64,000 bases of DNA from Pseudomonas syringae CC1557 (GTDB lineage Bacteria; Pseudomonadota; Gammaproteobacteria; Pseudomonadales; Pseudomonadaceae): the NCBI RefSeq assembly GCF_000452705.1, contig NZ_CP007014.1, positions 2,170,001-2,234,000 on the forward strand. Direction: 5' to 3'. The notes below the pieces were generated by a model that saw only the letters and a list, made by a program, of their open reading frames with translations, was not told where the DNA came from and did no database searches. The position numbers were made by a program, and so were the translations under genes. Shown in pieces: positions 26,853 through 36,488 of this stretch (within the stretch, counting starts at the first letter, position 1; each line of letters begins with the position of its first letter).

Positions 26853-29759
26853 TCAGAGCTCCTGACGCTGGTTTTCAGGATCGAAAAAGGGCAGTTTCAC
26901 GACGGTCGCTTGAACCACAACGCCGTCCTCGACGCGGATCGGAATCTGCTGGCCTGGCGTGCTTTGCTCGAACGCGGCGTACGCCATGCCGATGATCATG
27001 CCGAGGGTCTGCGAGTATTCGCAGGAGGTTACGTTACCGCTGATGTCAGGACCTTTGAGCACCAGGTGGCCTTCCAGCGGCAACGGGCTGGCCTTGGGCA
27101 GCGTAAAGCCTACAAGCTTGCGCTTCTGCGGCAGGGCTTCGAGGATGTCCACCGAACGACGGCCGACAAAGAACGGCTTGCTGCGGCTGACCGCCCAGCC
27201 CATATCGATCTCTGCGGGATGGGTCATGCCATCGGTGTCCTGACTGATGATCACATGGCCTTTTTCCAGACGTAACAGACGCTGGGTCTCGACGCCAAAC
27301 GGGCGCATATCGAACGGTTTGCCCGCTTCGGTCAGCGCATCCCAGAGTTTGAGAGCGTGACGCGCCGGAACGTGGATTTCATAACCGAGTTCGCCGACAA
27401 AACCGACCCGCAGCAGTCGCGCCTTGATGCCTGCAACGGTGCCCTGACGCACACCGAGGTAGGGGAAACCCTCGGCTGAGAGGTCAAGATCGTTACACAC
27501 CTGCTCCAGCACCTTGCGTGAATCCGGGCCTGCGACGTTGACCGCCGCAATCGCCGCCGTGACGTTGGTGATGTCCACGTTCAGGCGCCATTGAGCGTTC
27601 CACTTGAGCATCTGCTGGTAAATGCGGTCCACGCCGCTGGTGGTGGCAGTGACGTAAAAGTGCTGCTCGGCAAACCGTGCACACACGCCGTCGTCGATCA
27701 CCACGCCCTGTTCATTGGTCATCAGCGCATAGCGCGAGCGACCCACTGGCTGCTTGAGGAACGCGAACGTATACAGGCGGTTGAGCAGTTCGGCGGCATC
27801 CGGGCCGCGCACGTCCAGGCCGCCTAGGGTCGAGACGTCGATGATGCCGACCTTGTTGCGCACATGCAGCGCTTCCTGCTGCATGCAGGCATCACGTTGC
27901 GACGGTTTGCCGTAGAACGCGGGGCGCTGCCAGATCCCGGCAGGCATCATTTTCGCCCCAGCCTGCACGTGGCGTTGATGCATTGGTGTCTGGCGGTACG
28001 GATCGAAAGCGCGACCTGCCACATGGGCCAGCTTCTCGGCCTCGAAGGGCGGGCGGGCAGTGGTGACACCGGTTTCGCTGACGCTGCGCCCGGTTGACGC
28101 GGCGACCAGGCGTGCGGTCGGCAGTGCCGAGTGGCGGCCCTGTGACGGGCCCATGCCGACCGTGGAATAACGTTTGACCAGCTGGATATCGCGATAGCCG
28201 ATGCGCGTGGCGTTGACGATATCGCGCACCTGCAGGTCTTCGTCGAAATCAACGAAATCCTTGCCCTTGGGATGGGGAAAGATCGGCCAGTTGAAATTGA
28301 CTTTTGCTTCAGTGCGCAATGTGGCCGTGCTACTGATCGCCTCCAGACCCAGCGTCGAAGCCGCCTTGGCAGCAGCATTGGCGGCATCGGCCAGCACGTT
28401 ATCCAATGCGTGATAACCATTCACCGAACCGGCGATGCCAAGATTCTGCGGCAGGCCGCTGAGGGCGAATTCAGCGTGCTGGTCGTCGTAGGCAAGTTTA
28501 CCGCCAGCCTGACAGAGCAACTGATACACCGGCATGTAACCGCCCGACATGCACAGCAGGTCGCAGTCGACTGTGACGCCGTTGCCCGCCACCTCGCCCT
28601 GCCCAGTGATCTTGCGCAGTTCGGCACCGCTTACATGGCGCATGCCTTTTTCGTGCAGCGCCTCATAGACCGTGGTGCTCATGTGACAAACGATGCCGCG
28701 TTTCTCCAGCGCGAGCTGCAACCCCCGATCAGCAGGGTTGGGGCGCATGTCGGCAACGGCAGCTACCTCCACGCCCTGATCGTGCAGATCAAGCGCCGCA
28801 AGGTAACCGTCGTCGTTGCCAGTCAGCACTACTGCGCGTTTGCCCGGTTTGACTGCGTACAGTTTCATCAGGCGCTGCACGGCGCTGGTCAGCATCACGC
28901 CGGGCAGATCGTTGTTACGGAAAATCACTGGCTGATCCAGTGAGCCGCTACACACCAGGCATTGCGTGGCGCGCACTTTGTACAGCCGTTTGCCCTGAAT
29001 CACCGGCAGGTAGTTATCGGTGAACCAGGCATTACAGGTGGCTTGCCTGAGCACCTGAATATTGTCGTGCGCGTCCACCGCAGCGACCAGTTCGCGGCGC
29101 AAGTGCTCGGCATGCAGGCCGTCGACATCGAAACGGGCGTAGGTCAGCGAGCCACCGAGAATCGGCTGCTGTTCGATCAGCAGCACTTTGGCCCCTGCAT
29201 TGGCAGCGGTCAGCGCGGCCTGCAATCCGGCAGGCCCTGCGCCGACAATGGCCAGATCCGTGAACAGGTAAGCCTTGTCGTAGTATTCAGGCTGAAAATT
29301 CAGGTCCAGCACGCCGAGGCCTGCCTTCTTGCGGATGATCGGTTCCCAGACCTTCCACATGCCTTTCGGCTTGTAGAACGAGCGGTAGTAGAAGCCCACC
29401 GGCATGAATTTCGAGAACTTGCCCAGGTACGCGTCCTTGTCGTTGTCCAGCGAGCCGTTAAAGTTCTGCCCGCTGGCGCGCAGCCCTTCCTGCAAGGCAA
29501 AGGTGTCGGCCAGCACATTGGGTTCATGCGGCAACTGGATCAGGCTGTTGGCGTCCTGCCCGGCCATGGTCAGCGGGCCACGCGGACGGTGGTATTTGAA
29601 CGAGCGCGAGAGCAGGAACCGACCGTTGGCCAACAGTGCGCTGGCGATACTGTCGCCTTGCAGACCCTGATAGGTTTTGCCGTCGAAACTGAACGTCAGC
29701 GGCTGGTTGCGATCGATCAGCAGGCCCATGGGCGCTGGCAGGCGGGCGGGGATGGTCAT
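26853..29759 (-). CDS. soxA: Sarcosine oxidase alpha subunit
   Basis: A 968-residue subunit. The N-terminal domain (about residues 15-100) resembles a 2Fe-2S ferredoxin fold without the cluster. It is followed by the dinucleotide-binding domain (AIVGAGPAGLQAALTAANAG, about 171-190) that holds NAD, and a C-terminal aminomethyltransferase-like domain (about 590-960) that binds tetrahydrofolate. FNWPIFPHPKGKDFVDFDEDLQ and GYRDIQLVKRYSTVGMGPSQG are conserved SoxA segments. Overlaps soxD by four bases, so translation is coupled. Confidence 0.97.
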   Translation of the reverse strand: MTIPARLPAPMGLLIDRNQPLTFSFDGKTYQGLQGDSIASALLANGRFLLSRSFKYHRPRGPLTMAGQDANSLIQLPHEPNVLADTFALQEGLRASGQNFNGSLDNDKDAYLGKFSKFMPVGFYYRSFYKPKGMWKVWEPIIRKKAGLGVLDLNFQPEYYDKAYLFTDLAIVGAGPAGLQAALTAANAGAKVLLIEQQPILGGSLTYARFDVDGLHAEHLRRELVAAVDAHDNIQVLRQATCNAWFTDNYLPVIQGKRLYKVRATQCLVCSGSLDQPVIFRNNDLPGVMLTSAVQRLMKLYAVKPGKRAVVLTGNDDGYLAALDLHDQGVEVAAVADMRPNPADRGLQLALEKRGIVCHMSTTVYEALHEKGMRHVSGAELRKITGQGEVAGNGVTVDCDLLCMSGGYMPVYQLLCQAGGKLAYDDQHAEFALSGLPQNLGIAGSVNGYHALDNVLADAANAAAKAASTLGLEAISSTATLRTEAKVNFNWPIFPHPKGKDFVDFDEDLQVRDIVNATRIGYRDIQLVKRYSTVGMGPSQGRHSALPTARLVAASTGRSVSETGVTTARPPFEAEKLAHVAGRAFDPYRQTPMHQRHVQAGAKMMPAGIWQRPAFYGKPSQRDACMQQEALHVRNKVGIIDVSTLGGLDVRGPDAAELLNRLYTFAFLKQPVGRSRYALMTNEQGVVIDDGVCARFAEQHFYVTATTSGVDRIYQQMLKWNAQWRLNVDITNVTAAIAAVNVAGPDSRKVLEQVCNDLDLSAEGFPYLGVRQGTVAGIKARLLRVGFVGELGYEIHVPARHALKLWDALTEAGKPFDMRPFGVETQRLLRLEKGHVIISQDTDGMTHPAEIDMGWAVSRSKPFFVGRRSVDILEALPQKRKLVGFTLPKASPLPLEGHLVLKGPDISGNVTSCEYSQTLGMIIGMAYAAFEQSTPGQQIPIRVEDGVVVQATVVKLPFFDPENQRQEL

Positions 29760-30061
29760 CCTGCGATCTCCTTGGCGGGGGCGGGTGTGAAGTCGACGCG
29801 GGTGGTAAATATTTCGCGTGGGTCGAAGGTGCGAATGATCTCGTCGCTGCCAGTGTGGCGTTCAGCCAGAAACCAGTAGCTGGACGGGTTGTGCATCCAC
29901 CACTCGCGCACCACGCCCAGCGTGTCGTCACTGTTGAAGACGTAATCGGCCCATTCGGCATCGCTGCAGGTCTGCGGCTCGGGCATGGGTTTGAATTCGC
30001 CGCCGTAGGTGAACTCGCTGATATTGCGCGGCCCGTTGAGCGGGCAGGTCATGATTTTCAT
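29756..30061 (-). CDS. soxD: Sarcosine oxidase delta subunit
   Basis: A 101-residue subunit starting MKIMTCPLNGPRN. In structures of the complex this small subunit binds zinc; the Cys near residue 6 and the later Cys and His residues fit that role. Segments EFTYGGE, WADYVFN and GVVREWWMHN are family hallmarks. The start at 30061 avoids a poorly supported 27-residue extension. It lies 13 bases after soxB and overlaps soxA. Confidence 0.95.
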   Translation of the reverse strand: MKIMTCPLNGPRNISEFTYGGEFKPMPEPQTCSDAEWADYVFNSDDTLGVVREWWMHNPSSYWFLAERHTGSDEIIRTFDPREIFTTRVDFTPAPAKEIAG

Positions 30062-30074
30062 GTGTCGCTCTCCG

Positions 30075-31316
30075 TCAGTGGCTGGCCGCTGTTGCGCCCA
30101 TTTCGTTGACTTGCTGAAAGGTCGAAAAGCGCTCCAGACCAAAGGGTTTGATCAGCTCCGGCACTTTGCCGCCGCTGGCGACCAGCTCGGCCATGGTCTT
30201 GCCGCAGATTGGCGTAGCTTTGAAACCCCAGGTGCCCCAACCTGCGTCCAGGTAATAGTTCTTCACTGGCGACAGGCCCATGATCGGGCTGTAGTCCGGG
30301 GTCATGTCTGTGATCCCGGCCCATTGGCGCATCAATTTTGCGTTGGCCAGAAACGGAAACATCTCGATGGCATGGGCCAGCAGGCTTTCCTTGAGGTCCA
30401 GCGTCGAGCGGCTGTTGAACAGCGGATACGGATCGGAACCGCCACCAAACACCACTTCGCCACGGCTGGTCTGCTGCACGTAGCAGTGCAGGGCAGACGA
30501 GCTCACCAGTGGGTCGAGAAAGGGCTTGAAGGGCTGAGTGACCATGGCTTGCAGCGGGAAGGTCTGGATCGGCGAACGAATCCCGGCCTTTTTCATCATC
30601 TGCGAGCTCATGCCCGCGACCGCTTGTACCGCGCAGCCGCACTGTATGGTGCCGCGATTGGTTTTGACTGCGGTGATGGCGCCGTTCTCGATCACCAGTT
30701 CCTGCACTTCGGTCAGTTGATGAATCTCGACGCCACGCTTGGCCGCCTGCTTGGCGTAGCCCCACGCCACCGCGTCGTGCCGCGCGGTGGCGCCGTCGAG
30801 GTGCCACAGGCCCGCGAGCACCGGCAGATGGCCGGGGTCCAGATTCAGGCTTGGCACCAGCTCGCGGATCTGCTGGCGGTCGATCATTTCGGTACGCCCC
30901 CCGAAATGCTTGTTGACCTCGGCCCGCTGGCGGAACGAACGTACGGTGGCATCGGTGTGCGCCAGAGTCAGTTGGCCGCGCTCGGAATACATGATGTTGA
31001 AGTCGAATTCGTTGGACAGGCTCTGGAACATCTTCACTGACTCGGCATAGAACTTCACGCCTTCGCTGGTCAGGTAGTTGGAGCGGATCACCGCGGTATT
31101 GCGCGCTGTGTTGCCGCCGCCCAAATAGCCTTTTTCCAGCACCGCAATGTTGGTGATGCCGTGGTATTTCGACAGGTAGTAAGCCGTGGCCAGCCCATGA
31201 CCGCCGCCGCCGATGATAACCACGTCATAAGAGGATTTGAGTTCCTTGGGCGCAGGCAGATCCACCTCGACCGGGTACTCCGGGCTGAGCCCGTATTTCA
31301 GTAGATTGAAAGGCAT
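30075..31316 (-). CDS. soxB: Sarcosine oxidase beta subunit
   Basis: A 413-residue flavoprotein (DAO fold) that carries FAD and, in the complex, a covalent FMN. The FAD motif is [19 protein letters not shown] (about residues 32-50). The histidine that anchors FMN in this family should be in the [11 protein letters not shown] stretch (residues 171-181); which His it is was not resolved. It oxidises the N-methyl group of sarcosine. Its start lies inside the 3' end of folD (19-base overlap). Confidence 0.96.
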   Translation of the reverse strand: MPFNLLKYGLSPEYPVEVDLPAPKELKSSYDVVIIGGGGHGLATAYYLSKYHGITNIAVLEKGYLGGGNTARNTAVIRSNYLTSEGVKFYAESVKMFQSLSNEFDFNIMYSERGQLTLAHTDATVRSFRQRAEVNKHFGGRTEMIDRQQIRELVPSLNLDPGHLPVLAGLWHLDGATARHDAVAWGYAKQAAKRGVEIHQLTEVQELVIENGAITAVKTNRGTIQCGCAVQAVAGMSSQMMKKAGIRSPIQTFPLQAMVTQPFKPFLDPLVSSSALHCYVQQTSRGEVVFGGGSDPYPLFNSRSTLDLKESLLAHAIEMFPFLANAKLMRQWAGITDMTPDYSPIMGLSPVKNYYLDAGWGTWGFKATPICGKTMAELVASGGKVPELIKPFGLERFSTFQQVNEMGATAASH

Positions 31317-32200
31317 ACGGCCTCCGATTGGCTGCGTTGCGCGTGGGCTTGCTGTCTGGCAGCGGTCACTGTGTTCTTCATCAGAAAGGCGATGGTCATC
31401 GGGCCGACGCCACCGGGTACGGGCGTGATGGCAGAGGCGACGTCGAGGGCGCTGTCGAAATCGACGTCGCCCACCAGGCGGCTACGGCCCTGATCCTCGA
31501 CACGGTTGATGCCGACATCAATCACCACCGCGCCGCGCTTCAGCCAGCTGGCATCGACCATGCGCGGCCGACCGACCGCTGCGACGACGATGTCTGCCAA
31601 TCTGCACAAGGCCTTGGCATCCGTGCTGCGCGAATGCACCACGGTGACCGAGCAGTGCGACTGCAGCAGCAGGGCAGCCATGGGTTTGCCGACGATATTG
31701 GAGCGACCGATGACCACCGCATGTTTGCCGGTCAGATCGCCGCAGGTCTCTTTGAGCAACTGCATGCAGCCGCTGGGGGTACATGGCGTCAGCACGTCGC
31801 GTCCCTGGCTGAGGCCGCCGACATTTTCACTGTGAAAACCGTCGACGTCCTTGCCTGGGTCAATGGCCTGCAGAGCGCGGCTTTCCTCGATATGGGCGGG
31901 CAGGGGCAGTTGCAACAGAATGCCGTTTATCGTGTTGTCAGCGTTCAATTCGGCAATCAGCGTCAGTAAGCGGGCCTGACTGGTTTCGGTCGGCAGTCGG
32001 TGTTCCAGCGAGCGAATGCCGGCTTCCTCGGCGCGCAGAATCTTGTTGCGCACGTACACTTCGCTGGCCGGGTCATCGCCCACCAGAATAACGGCGAGTG
32101 CCGGTTCGATGCCGTCAGCCTTGAGGTTTCGCACCTCATCCCTGACCTGTTGCAGAACGCGAGCTGCAGCCGCCTTGCCGTCGATGATTCGAGCACTCAT
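31298..32200 (-). CDS. folD: Methylene-THF dehydrogenase/cyclohydrolase (sox-linked copy)
   Basis: A 300-residue bifunctional enzyme that turns 5,10-methylene-THF into 10-formyl-THF. The catalytic Tyr49 and Lys53 (YVRNK), the LLQLPLP and [11 protein letters not shown] segments, and the [10 protein letters not shown] end are conserved. The C-terminus is extended by about 15 residues that overlap soxB. Placed between purU and soxB, it handles the one-carbon unit made by sarcosine oxidase. A second, housekeeping folD elsewhere in the genome is likely but not visible. Confidence 0.95.
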   Translation of the reverse strand: MSARIIDGKAAAARVLQQVRDEVRNLKADGIEPALAVILVGDDPASEVYVRNKILRAEEAGIRSLEHRLPTETSQARLLTLIAELNADNTINGILLQLPLPAHIEESRALQAIDPGKDVDGFHSENVGGLSQGRDVLTPCTPSGCMQLLKETCGDLTGKHAVVIGRSNIVGKPMAALLLQSHCSVTVVHSRSTDAKALCRLADIVVAAVGRPRMVDASWLKRGAVVIDVGINRVEDQGRSRLVGDVDFDSALDVASAITPVPGGVGPMTIAFLMKNTVTAARQQAHAQRSQSEAVCLSIY

Positions 32201-33066
32201 CGGAAGATCACCGTTCGGTCAGTGTTGAGAAATACCCGATGCTCCAAGTGATATTTCACCGCACGGGAAAGCGCGATGGTTTCGTTGTTGCGGCCTGCGG
32301 CGACCAGATCATCGGGCAGGTACACATGATCGACACGCTGCACTTCCTGTTCGATGATCGGGCCTTCGTCCAGGTCGCTGGTGACGTAATGCGCGGTGGC
32401 GCCGATCAGCTTCACGCCACGTTCGTAAGCCTGGTGATAAGGCTTGGCACCCTTGAACCCCGGCAGAAACGAGTGATGGATATTGATCGCCCGGCCCGCC
32501 AGCTGCTTGCACAGGTCGTCGGAGAGAATCTGCATGTAGCGCGCCAGTACCACCAGTTCGGTGCCGGTTTCGTCGACCACTTTCATCAGCGCGGCTTCCT
32601 GCGCGGCCTTGGTTTCCCTGGTCACAGGCAGGTAGATAAAACGAATGCCCTCACGCTCGGCCATCGGTCGCAGGTCCAGGTGATTGGACACGATGGCGGT
32701 GATGGTCATGTCCATTTCACCCTTGTGGTGGCGATACAGCAGGTCCGTCAGGCAATGATCGAACTTGCTCACCATCAGCAGCACGCGCATCGGGCGTCGC
32801 GTGTCGTGCAGCTCCCATTGCATCGCAAAATCCCTGGCCACGGCGGCGTCGAATCCGGCTTTCAGCTGCTGGATATCGCCGTCGTGACCATCGTTGAAGC
32901 GGAACACCGCGCGCATGAAAAAGGTGCCGCTGAACTCGTCATCGAACTGGGCCATTTCACCGATGTAGCAGCTGTTGCCAGCCAGGTAAGAAGTCACCGC
33001 CGCGACAATGCCGGAGGTCGCCGGGCAGCTGATCTTCAGGATGAAATGGTTCTTTTCGTGTTGCAT
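32197..33066 (-). CDS. purU: Formyltetrahydrofolate deformylase
   Basis: A 289-residue enzyme that hydrolyses 10-formyl-THF to formate and THF. An N-terminal ACT domain (about residues 8-85) precedes a formyltransferase-fold domain. The catalytic Asn195, His197 and Asp233 have the same spacing as in PurN ([10 protein letters not shown], then DLDEGPI). First gene of the operon: with FolD it drains methylene-THF and regenerates THF for sarcosine oxidase. It overlaps folD by four bases. Confidence 0.96.
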   Translation of the reverse strand: MQHEKNHFILKISCPATSGIVAAVTSYLAGNSCYIGEMAQFDDEFSGTFFMRAVFRFNDGHDGDIQQLKAGFDAAVARDFAMQWELHDTRRPMRVLLMVSKFDHCLTDLLYRHHKGEMDMTITAIVSNHLDLRPMAEREGIRFIYLPVTRETKAAQEAALMKVVDETGTELVVLARYMQILSDDLCKQLAGRAINIHHSFLPGFKGAKPYHQAYERGVKLIGATAHYVTSDLDEGPIIEQEVQRVDHVYLPDDLVAAGRNNETIALSRAVKYHLEHRVFLNTDRTVIFR

Positions 33067-33143
33067 GGCGTGTCCTCTGGAGGGTGGCGGCAGCTCGGTA
33101 CAAAGCGAAAAAGGTCATATGCGGAGGTCTTGTTTGCCGAATA

Positions 33144-33162
33144 AAATTCTCTACAGGAATTT
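33144..33162. promoter_or_regulatory. Inverted repeat upstream of purU-folD-sox operon
   Basis: AAATTC (33144-33149), 7-base spacer, GAATTT (33157-33162), in an AT-rich island about 80 bases before the purU start. A candidate operator or promoter element for the operon; it was not matched to a known regulator such as GbdR or SouR. Confidence 0.35.
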
Positions 33163-33318
33163 AATATTCTTGAAGGCTGTTTTATAGGCGAAAGGAAATG
33201 CAGCGTCCAGAGGTTTCTGGAAACTTTGTTTACTTGAGGGAATATGAGGGGTGGCCGGGCGGTCGTCGGATGTCTTCAGGAGGTTGCTGCACAGCCAATT
33301 AGGCCCTGCCTATGGAAG

Positions 33319-33341
33319 GAAACGCCTGTATCAGGCGTTTC
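33319..33341 (-). terminator. Perfect stem-loop after DUF4198 gene
   Basis: GAAACGCCTG (33319-33328), loop TAT, CAGGCGTTTC (33332-33341): a perfect 10-base stem, 17 bases beyond the stop of the DUF4198 gene on the minus strand. Marks the likely end of the TonB-receptor operon. Confidence 0.7.
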
Positions 33342-33358
33342 TCGACTTCACAAAGAGG

Positions 33359-34087
33359 TCACTCGTGATGCGCCTCACCCACAAATGTCAGCGAGGTAAA
33401 CAGGCCTCGCTCGGCGATGTCCGCATTGTCCTTGACCGGCAGAGTGACCTCGGCGGCAATGATATTCAGCCCTTGGTTACGCACGATCACATTGGCCAGT
33501 CCCTGGGCGTCGGTTTCGGCGCTGACCACGTCGGGTGCGCTGCGGTAATCGCCGATCAGTTTGATACCGGCGGCGGGTTTTCCGTCGATCAGCACGCGTA
33601 CCGGTAACGGCTTGCCGACGCCGACTTTCATAGGGTCTGCCTGCGGCACGATGACGAAATTGAGCTTCGAAAACGCTGGGAGGTGCGCGCCTTCTTCATA
33701 GATCGCCAGGCTGTATTTGAAGGTATGAATCGAGTCGGTGCCGTTGGGTACTTTGCTGCGGCCTTCGTTGATCCACTTCTTCTCGGCGTTGCGCGTCCAC
33801 ATGCCGTTATCCAGCGCCACGGACATTACCGCAGGCGGCTTGAGCGGCACCAGCCGGGCATGATCCTCAAGGCGTTGCACCGTGACCGGGATCATTTTGC
33901 CCTGACGATCGTAAGCCCAGGCGCCGCTGACTTTCTGTGCCTTGAAGGCATTGTCTTCCGCGCCATGGCCGTAGACCACTTCAATATTGCCACGTCGCTG
34001 TTCGGTCCACAGCCCGTGGGCGCTGACCTGAGTGGCAAACAGCGCGCCGAGCAGGCTCAGGGTCAGTAACGATTTTGCTGCAAGCAT
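33359..34087 (-). CDS. Periplasmic DUF4198 protein, probable metal-binding partner
   Basis: A 242-residue exported protein. The signal peptide ends at VSA (residue 23), so the mature protein would begin His-Gly-Leu-Trp. A free N-terminal His is a known way to bind metals, and DUF4198 proteins (including NikK-type) accompany metal uptake systems. Two beta-sandwich-like parts follow, with KPLPVRVLIDGKPAAG typical of the family. It sits 38 bases behind the TonB-dependent receptor gene and shares its Zur-like promoter site. It probably handles the imported metal or chelate in the periplasm. Start at 34087 has AGGATT upstream. Confidence 0.85.
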   Translation of the reverse strand: MLAAKSLLTLSLLGALFATQVSAHGLWTEQRRGNIEVVYGHGAEDNAFKAQKVSGAWAYDRQGKMIPVTVQRLEDHARLVPLKPPAVMSVALDNGMWTRNAEKKWINEGRSKVPNGTDSIHTFKYSLAIYEEGAHLPAFSKLNFVIVPQADPMKVGVGKPLPVRVLIDGKPAAGIKLIGDYRSAPDVVSAETDAQGLANVIVRNQGLNIIAAEVTLPVKDNADIAERGLFTSLTFVGEAHHE

Positions 34088-34125
34088 GATGAATCCTTGG
34101 GGTTGGAAGTCGAGTGAGCGTGGGA

Positions 34126-36237
34126 TCAAAGGCTGAGTGTCAGGCTGACCGTAAAATTGCGCGGTTCGCCGGGTGCGACCCAGTAGTTGCTGTAAGAGCG
34201 CTCGTAGTATTTTTCATCGAAAATATTGTTCAGGTTCAGGCCGACTGTGACGTTCTCAGTGGCCTTGTAGTGAGCCAGCAAGTCGACGGTCTGATAAGCG
34301 GGTAGCTCGAAATCAGTGCCGGACTGCCCTGATCGGTCACCCACGTAGGTGTACGCCGCACCCACGTCCGAGCCGCGCAATACGCCTTCCTGGAATTCGT
34401 AGACGCCCAACAGGCTGCCACTGTGTTTGGCGACACCGAGGATGGGGCTGCCTGCCGGGAGGGTCCGGTCGCCCTTGGTGACTTCGGCATCGATATAGGC
34501 GAACGCCCCGATCACCCGCACGGCGTCATTGATTTGCCCGGTGAATTGCACATCGACACCCTGGCTACGGGCTTTGCCCACTGCGCGATTGGTGTCAGTG
34601 CCGGGGTCCAGTGCCAGCACGTTTTCCTTCTCGATATGGAAGGCGGCGAGGGTGGTGCTCAGGCGGTCATCGAACAGCTCGCTCTTGATGCCAGCCTCGT
34701 AGCCGACGCCTTGTTCCGGGTCGAAGGTCTTGCCAGCTGCGTCCAGGCCATTATTGGGCTTGAACGAGGTCGATGCATTGGCGAACAGACCGACCTGCGG
34801 CGTGAGTTGATAAAGCAGCCCGGCGCGCTGGGTAAACGCATCGTGGCGCTGACCGGAGGTGGCATTGGTGGTGAAGTCGTCGACCTGTTGATCGAAATGT
34901 TCATAGCGTGCGCCGATCATGCCGCGCAATTTATCGGTAAAGACGATCTGGTCCTGGAGGTTCAGCGCACGGCTTTCGATGTGCTCATAGAAATCTGTGC
35001 CGGAACGCGCGCCATTCGGCTTCGGCTGACCATAAACCGGGTTGTAGATGTCGATGGCATAAGGGCTGCCCGCAATGGTCGTGACCCGTTCGTTCTTGCG
35101 GTAGTTCTCGTATTCGGTGCCGATCAGCACCTCGTGCTCGACCCCCATGCCCTCGAAAAGACCGCGCAATTCCAGCTGGGTGATGCTGTCATGCCAGTTG
35201 TTATCGCGTTCGCGATAGCGGCGGTTGACAGTGTGCCCGTCGGCATTCAGCGGGCGCGCCTCGCTGGCAAAGCCTGACATCTCGCCCTGTTTATAATGGC
35301 TGGCCAGGCGCAGCGACCACACATCATTGAGCTGATGGTCGAGGGCGAACTGAACCATGTTGTTGTCATTGTCGATGTTGTCGTCTGGTTCGCCGAGGAA
35401 GGTTGAGCGGGACACGCCGCTCCATGTGTTATTGGGGGCGACCACGCCACGGTCGAAGGTGGATGTATGCCGGACGAATTCGGTTTCCACCAGCAGACTG
35501 GTGTCAGGGTTCAGTTGCCAACTGAAGGAAGGCGCGACGAAAACCCTTTTACTCTCGACATGGTCACGAAAGCTGTTGTTGTCTTCGACCGCCAGGTTGA
35601 CCCGCGACAACAAGTTGCCGTCTGCGTCCAGTGGCGTGTTGACGTCCAGCGCGGTGCGATAGCGGTCCCAACTGCCCGCGCTGGTCTGCAAGGTGGTGAA
35701 CGCTTCGCGCTGGGGCTTTTTGGTCACGATGTTGACCGTGCCGCCTGGATCGCCACGGCCATACAGGCTGGCGGCCGGGCCTTTCAGCACTTCGATACGC
35801 TCGATGTTTGCGGCATCTGGCGTCGTTGGATAACCACGGTTGGCGCTGAAACCGTCCTTGTAGAATTCGGACGTGGTGAAGCCACGGATGCTGTACTCAT
35901 AAAGCGTCAGGCCGCCGAAGTTGTTCTGCTTCGATACACCGCCTGCAAACTCCAGCGCACGCTCGACACTGTTGCTGCCCAGATCCTTGAGCACAGACGC
36001 AGGCACCACACTGATCGACTGCGGTATGTCCCGCAGCGCGGTATCGGTTTTGGTGGCGGTGGCCGAGCGGGTGGCACGGTAGCCCTGAACCGGGCTGGTT
36101 GCGGACTCGTACTGATAGTCGGAGGAGACGTTGATGCTTTCCAGCTCAATGGTCTGTGGCTGTTCTTCTGCGTAGCTGTTGCTGCTCAATACCCCAATTG
36201 CCAAGCCTGCCAGAGATGCGATTCTACGAGACGACAT
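34126..36237 (-). CDS. TonB-dependent receptor of siderophore-receptor type
   Basis: A 703-residue outer membrane receptor. The signal peptide (cleavage after SYA, residue 23) is followed directly by a TonB-box-like IELESINV. Next comes the plug domain (DIPQSISVVP, YEYSIRGF, RIEVLKGPAASLYGRGDPGGTVNIVTKKP, about residues 65-170) and a 22-strand barrel ending in FTVSLTLSL. There is no N-terminal signalling domain, so no FecA-type sigma/anti-sigma control. Sequence class is siderophore receptor, yet the promoter has a strong Zur-type palindrome. A zinc chelate is therefore more likely than ferric siderophore. It forms an operon with the DUF4198 gene. Confidence 0.93.
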   Translation of the reverse strand: MSSRRIASLAGLAIGVLSSNSYAEEQPQTIELESINVSSDYQYESATSPVQGYRATRSATATKTDTALRDIPQSISVVPASVLKDLGSNSVERALEFAGGVSKQNNFGGLTLYEYSIRGFTTSEFYKDGFSANRGYPTTPDAANIERIEVLKGPAASLYGRGDPGGTVNIVTKKPQREAFTTLQTSAGSWDRYRTALDVNTPLDADGNLLSRVNLAVEDNNSFRDHVESKRVFVAPSFSWQLNPDTSLLVETEFVRHTSTFDRGVVAPNNTWSGVSRSTFLGEPDDNIDNDNNMVQFALDHQLNDVWSLRLASHYKQGEMSGFASEARPLNADGHTVNRRYRERDNNWHDSITQLELRGLFEGMGVEHEVLIGTEYENYRKNERVTTIAGSPYAIDIYNPVYGQPKPNGARSGTDFYEHIESRALNLQDQIVFTDKLRGMIGARYEHFDQQVDDFTTNATSGQRHDAFTQRAGLLYQLTPQVGLFANASTSFKPNNGLDAAGKTFDPEQGVGYEAGIKSELFDDRLSTTLAAFHIEKENVLALDPGTDTNRAVGKARSQGVDVQFTGQINDAVRVIGAFAYIDAEVTKGDRTLPAGSPILGVAKHSGSLLGVYEFQEGVLRGSDVGAAYTYVGDRSGQSGTDFELPAYQTVDLLAHYKATENVTVGLNLNNIFDEKYYERSYSNYWVAPGEPRNFTVSLTLSL

Positions 36238-36253
36238 GTGAGACTTCCTGATT

Positions 36254-36276
36254 ATTTAGTTATACTATAACATCTC
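36254..36276 (-). promoter_or_regulatory. Zur-type operator before TonB receptor
   Basis: The perfect 13-base palindrome GTTATACTATAAC (36259-36271) is centred 28 bases before the receptor start. On the minus strand the surrounding bases read GAGATGTTATAGTATAAC. This agrees with the gammaproteobacterial Zur consensus GAAATGTTATA-N-TATAAC at every base but one; the outer right half-site is weaker. TATAGT inside it can serve as the -10 element. No convincing Fur box was seen. Confidence 0.75.
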
Positions 36277-36488
36277 CTTTGAGAATTATTACTGTTTGTC
36301 ATGGTGGCTTGATTCAGCATTGATGTGCAGGTCGATACCGTTCCGAGTGGCCTGTCGCTTCAGAGCAGTGACGCGAGAGTCAGACCAGCCCGGTTTGTGT
36401 ATGACGATGAGTGTTCTGTGGGACTATCTCCCGCGGCGCTCAGCGTTAAAAACCTGGACTGCATCTGGCTTAATCAATGGAAGACCCC

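Noticed and set aside
28272..28943. 223-codon plus frame in the sox region
   Set aside because: Antisense to soxA, with no domain.
36250..36300. Fur box for the TonB receptor
   Set aside because: The TAATAATTCTC stretch matches the Fur 19-mer poorly, while the adjacent palindrome matches Zur far better.
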